Below, in pieces: positions 63,976 to 64,000 of a DNA stretch of 64,000 bases (the stretch's first letter is position 1; every line of letters begins with the position of its first letter). This DNA is from Vagococcus sp. CY52-2 (GTDB lineage: Bacteria; Bacillota; Bacilli; Lactobacillales; Vagococcaceae). The stretch spans positions 1,612,001 to 1,676,000 of the forward strand of contig NZ_CP093384.1 of the NCBI RefSeq assembly GCF_022655055.1, written 5' to 3'. The position numbers were made by a program, and so were the translations under genes. The notes under the pieces were generated by a model, which saw only the letters and a list, made by a program, of their open reading frames with translations, searched no databases and was not told the origin of the DNA.

Positions 63976-64000
63976 CCAAAATTATAAAACCTCGATTATT

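Overview
The window is AT-rich, tightly packed DNA from a low-GC Gram-positive bacterium. The content points to Lactobacillales and most likely Enterococcaceae, for example a Vagococcus- or Enterococcus-like organism. The reasons are an enterococcal-type maltose locus (MalT, MapP, MalR, MalP, PgmB), mreC-mreD next to a SagA-like NlpC/P60 hydrolase with no mreB, an RNase J2 with the degenerate HGHADA motif, and a YebC of the MGRKWANI type. The genus is inference. I see no rRNA, tRNA, insertion sequence, prophage or CRISPR array.

Layout. 1-3.2 kb: the N-terminal part of an S66 peptidase gene, a broken small membrane-protein gene, two unknown envelope genes and yebC. 3.4-9.8 kb: an acetyltransferase, then minus-strand nrnA, a YtoI-like CBS/HotDog regulator, RNase J2 and a MocR/PdxR regulator. 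9.9-11.3 kb: divergent vitamin B6 salvage genes (pyridoxal kinase and ECF S component). 11.3-14 kb: an NhaC-family transporter behind a T-box with a tyrosine (UAC) specifier, and a DUF915-type lipoprotein. 14-15 kb: rpmG-secE-nusG. 15-18 kb: CbpA, QueT with a candidate preQ1 leader, an acetyltransferase and a lipid kinase. 18-22.8 kb: recD2, a phosphatase, trmL (preceded by an unassigned structured RNA) and rlmA. 22.8-28.2 kb: cutC, msrA and a MurNAc recycling operon (mupG-murQ-murP). 28.2-35.3 kb: an ABC exporter with a PadR regulator, sagA, mreD and mreC, and an unknown membrane protein. 35.3-40.3 kb: adhE under candidate Rex sites and a decayed two-component system. 40.3-45.2 kb: an alpha-glucoside PTS with a GH4 phospho-glucosidase and an RpiR regulator. 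45.3-50.1 kb: a four-gene Gfo/Idh-ThuA-isomerase operon with an AraC regulator. 50.2-57.4 kb: the maltose locus. 57.4-60.7 kb: an orphan SARP-like regulator, an ASCH protein and pncB. 60.8-63.2 kb: rplK-rplA-rplJ-rplL with r-protein leaders, then a final acetyltransferase.

How the genes work together. The theme is carbohydrate capture by PTS. MurNAc, alpha-glucosides and maltose each have a PTS permease carrying or paired with a glucose-type EIIA. Their catabolic enzymes lie alongside, and local regulators or operator-like palindromes are visible, with cre-like sites at the MurNAc and maltose loci. Maltose enters as maltose-6'-phosphate, is dephosphorylated by MapP, and is then phosphorolysed by MalP and PgmB. 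AdhE disposes of reducing equivalents. Housekeeping information genes (NusG/SecE, L11-L1-L10-L12, RNase J2, RecD2, tRNA and rRNA methyltransferases) are interspersed. The most unusual items are the pseudoknotted RNA upstream of trmL, two micro-ORFs tied to terminators, a nearly perfect palindrome over the padR promoter, and the decayed two-component pair.
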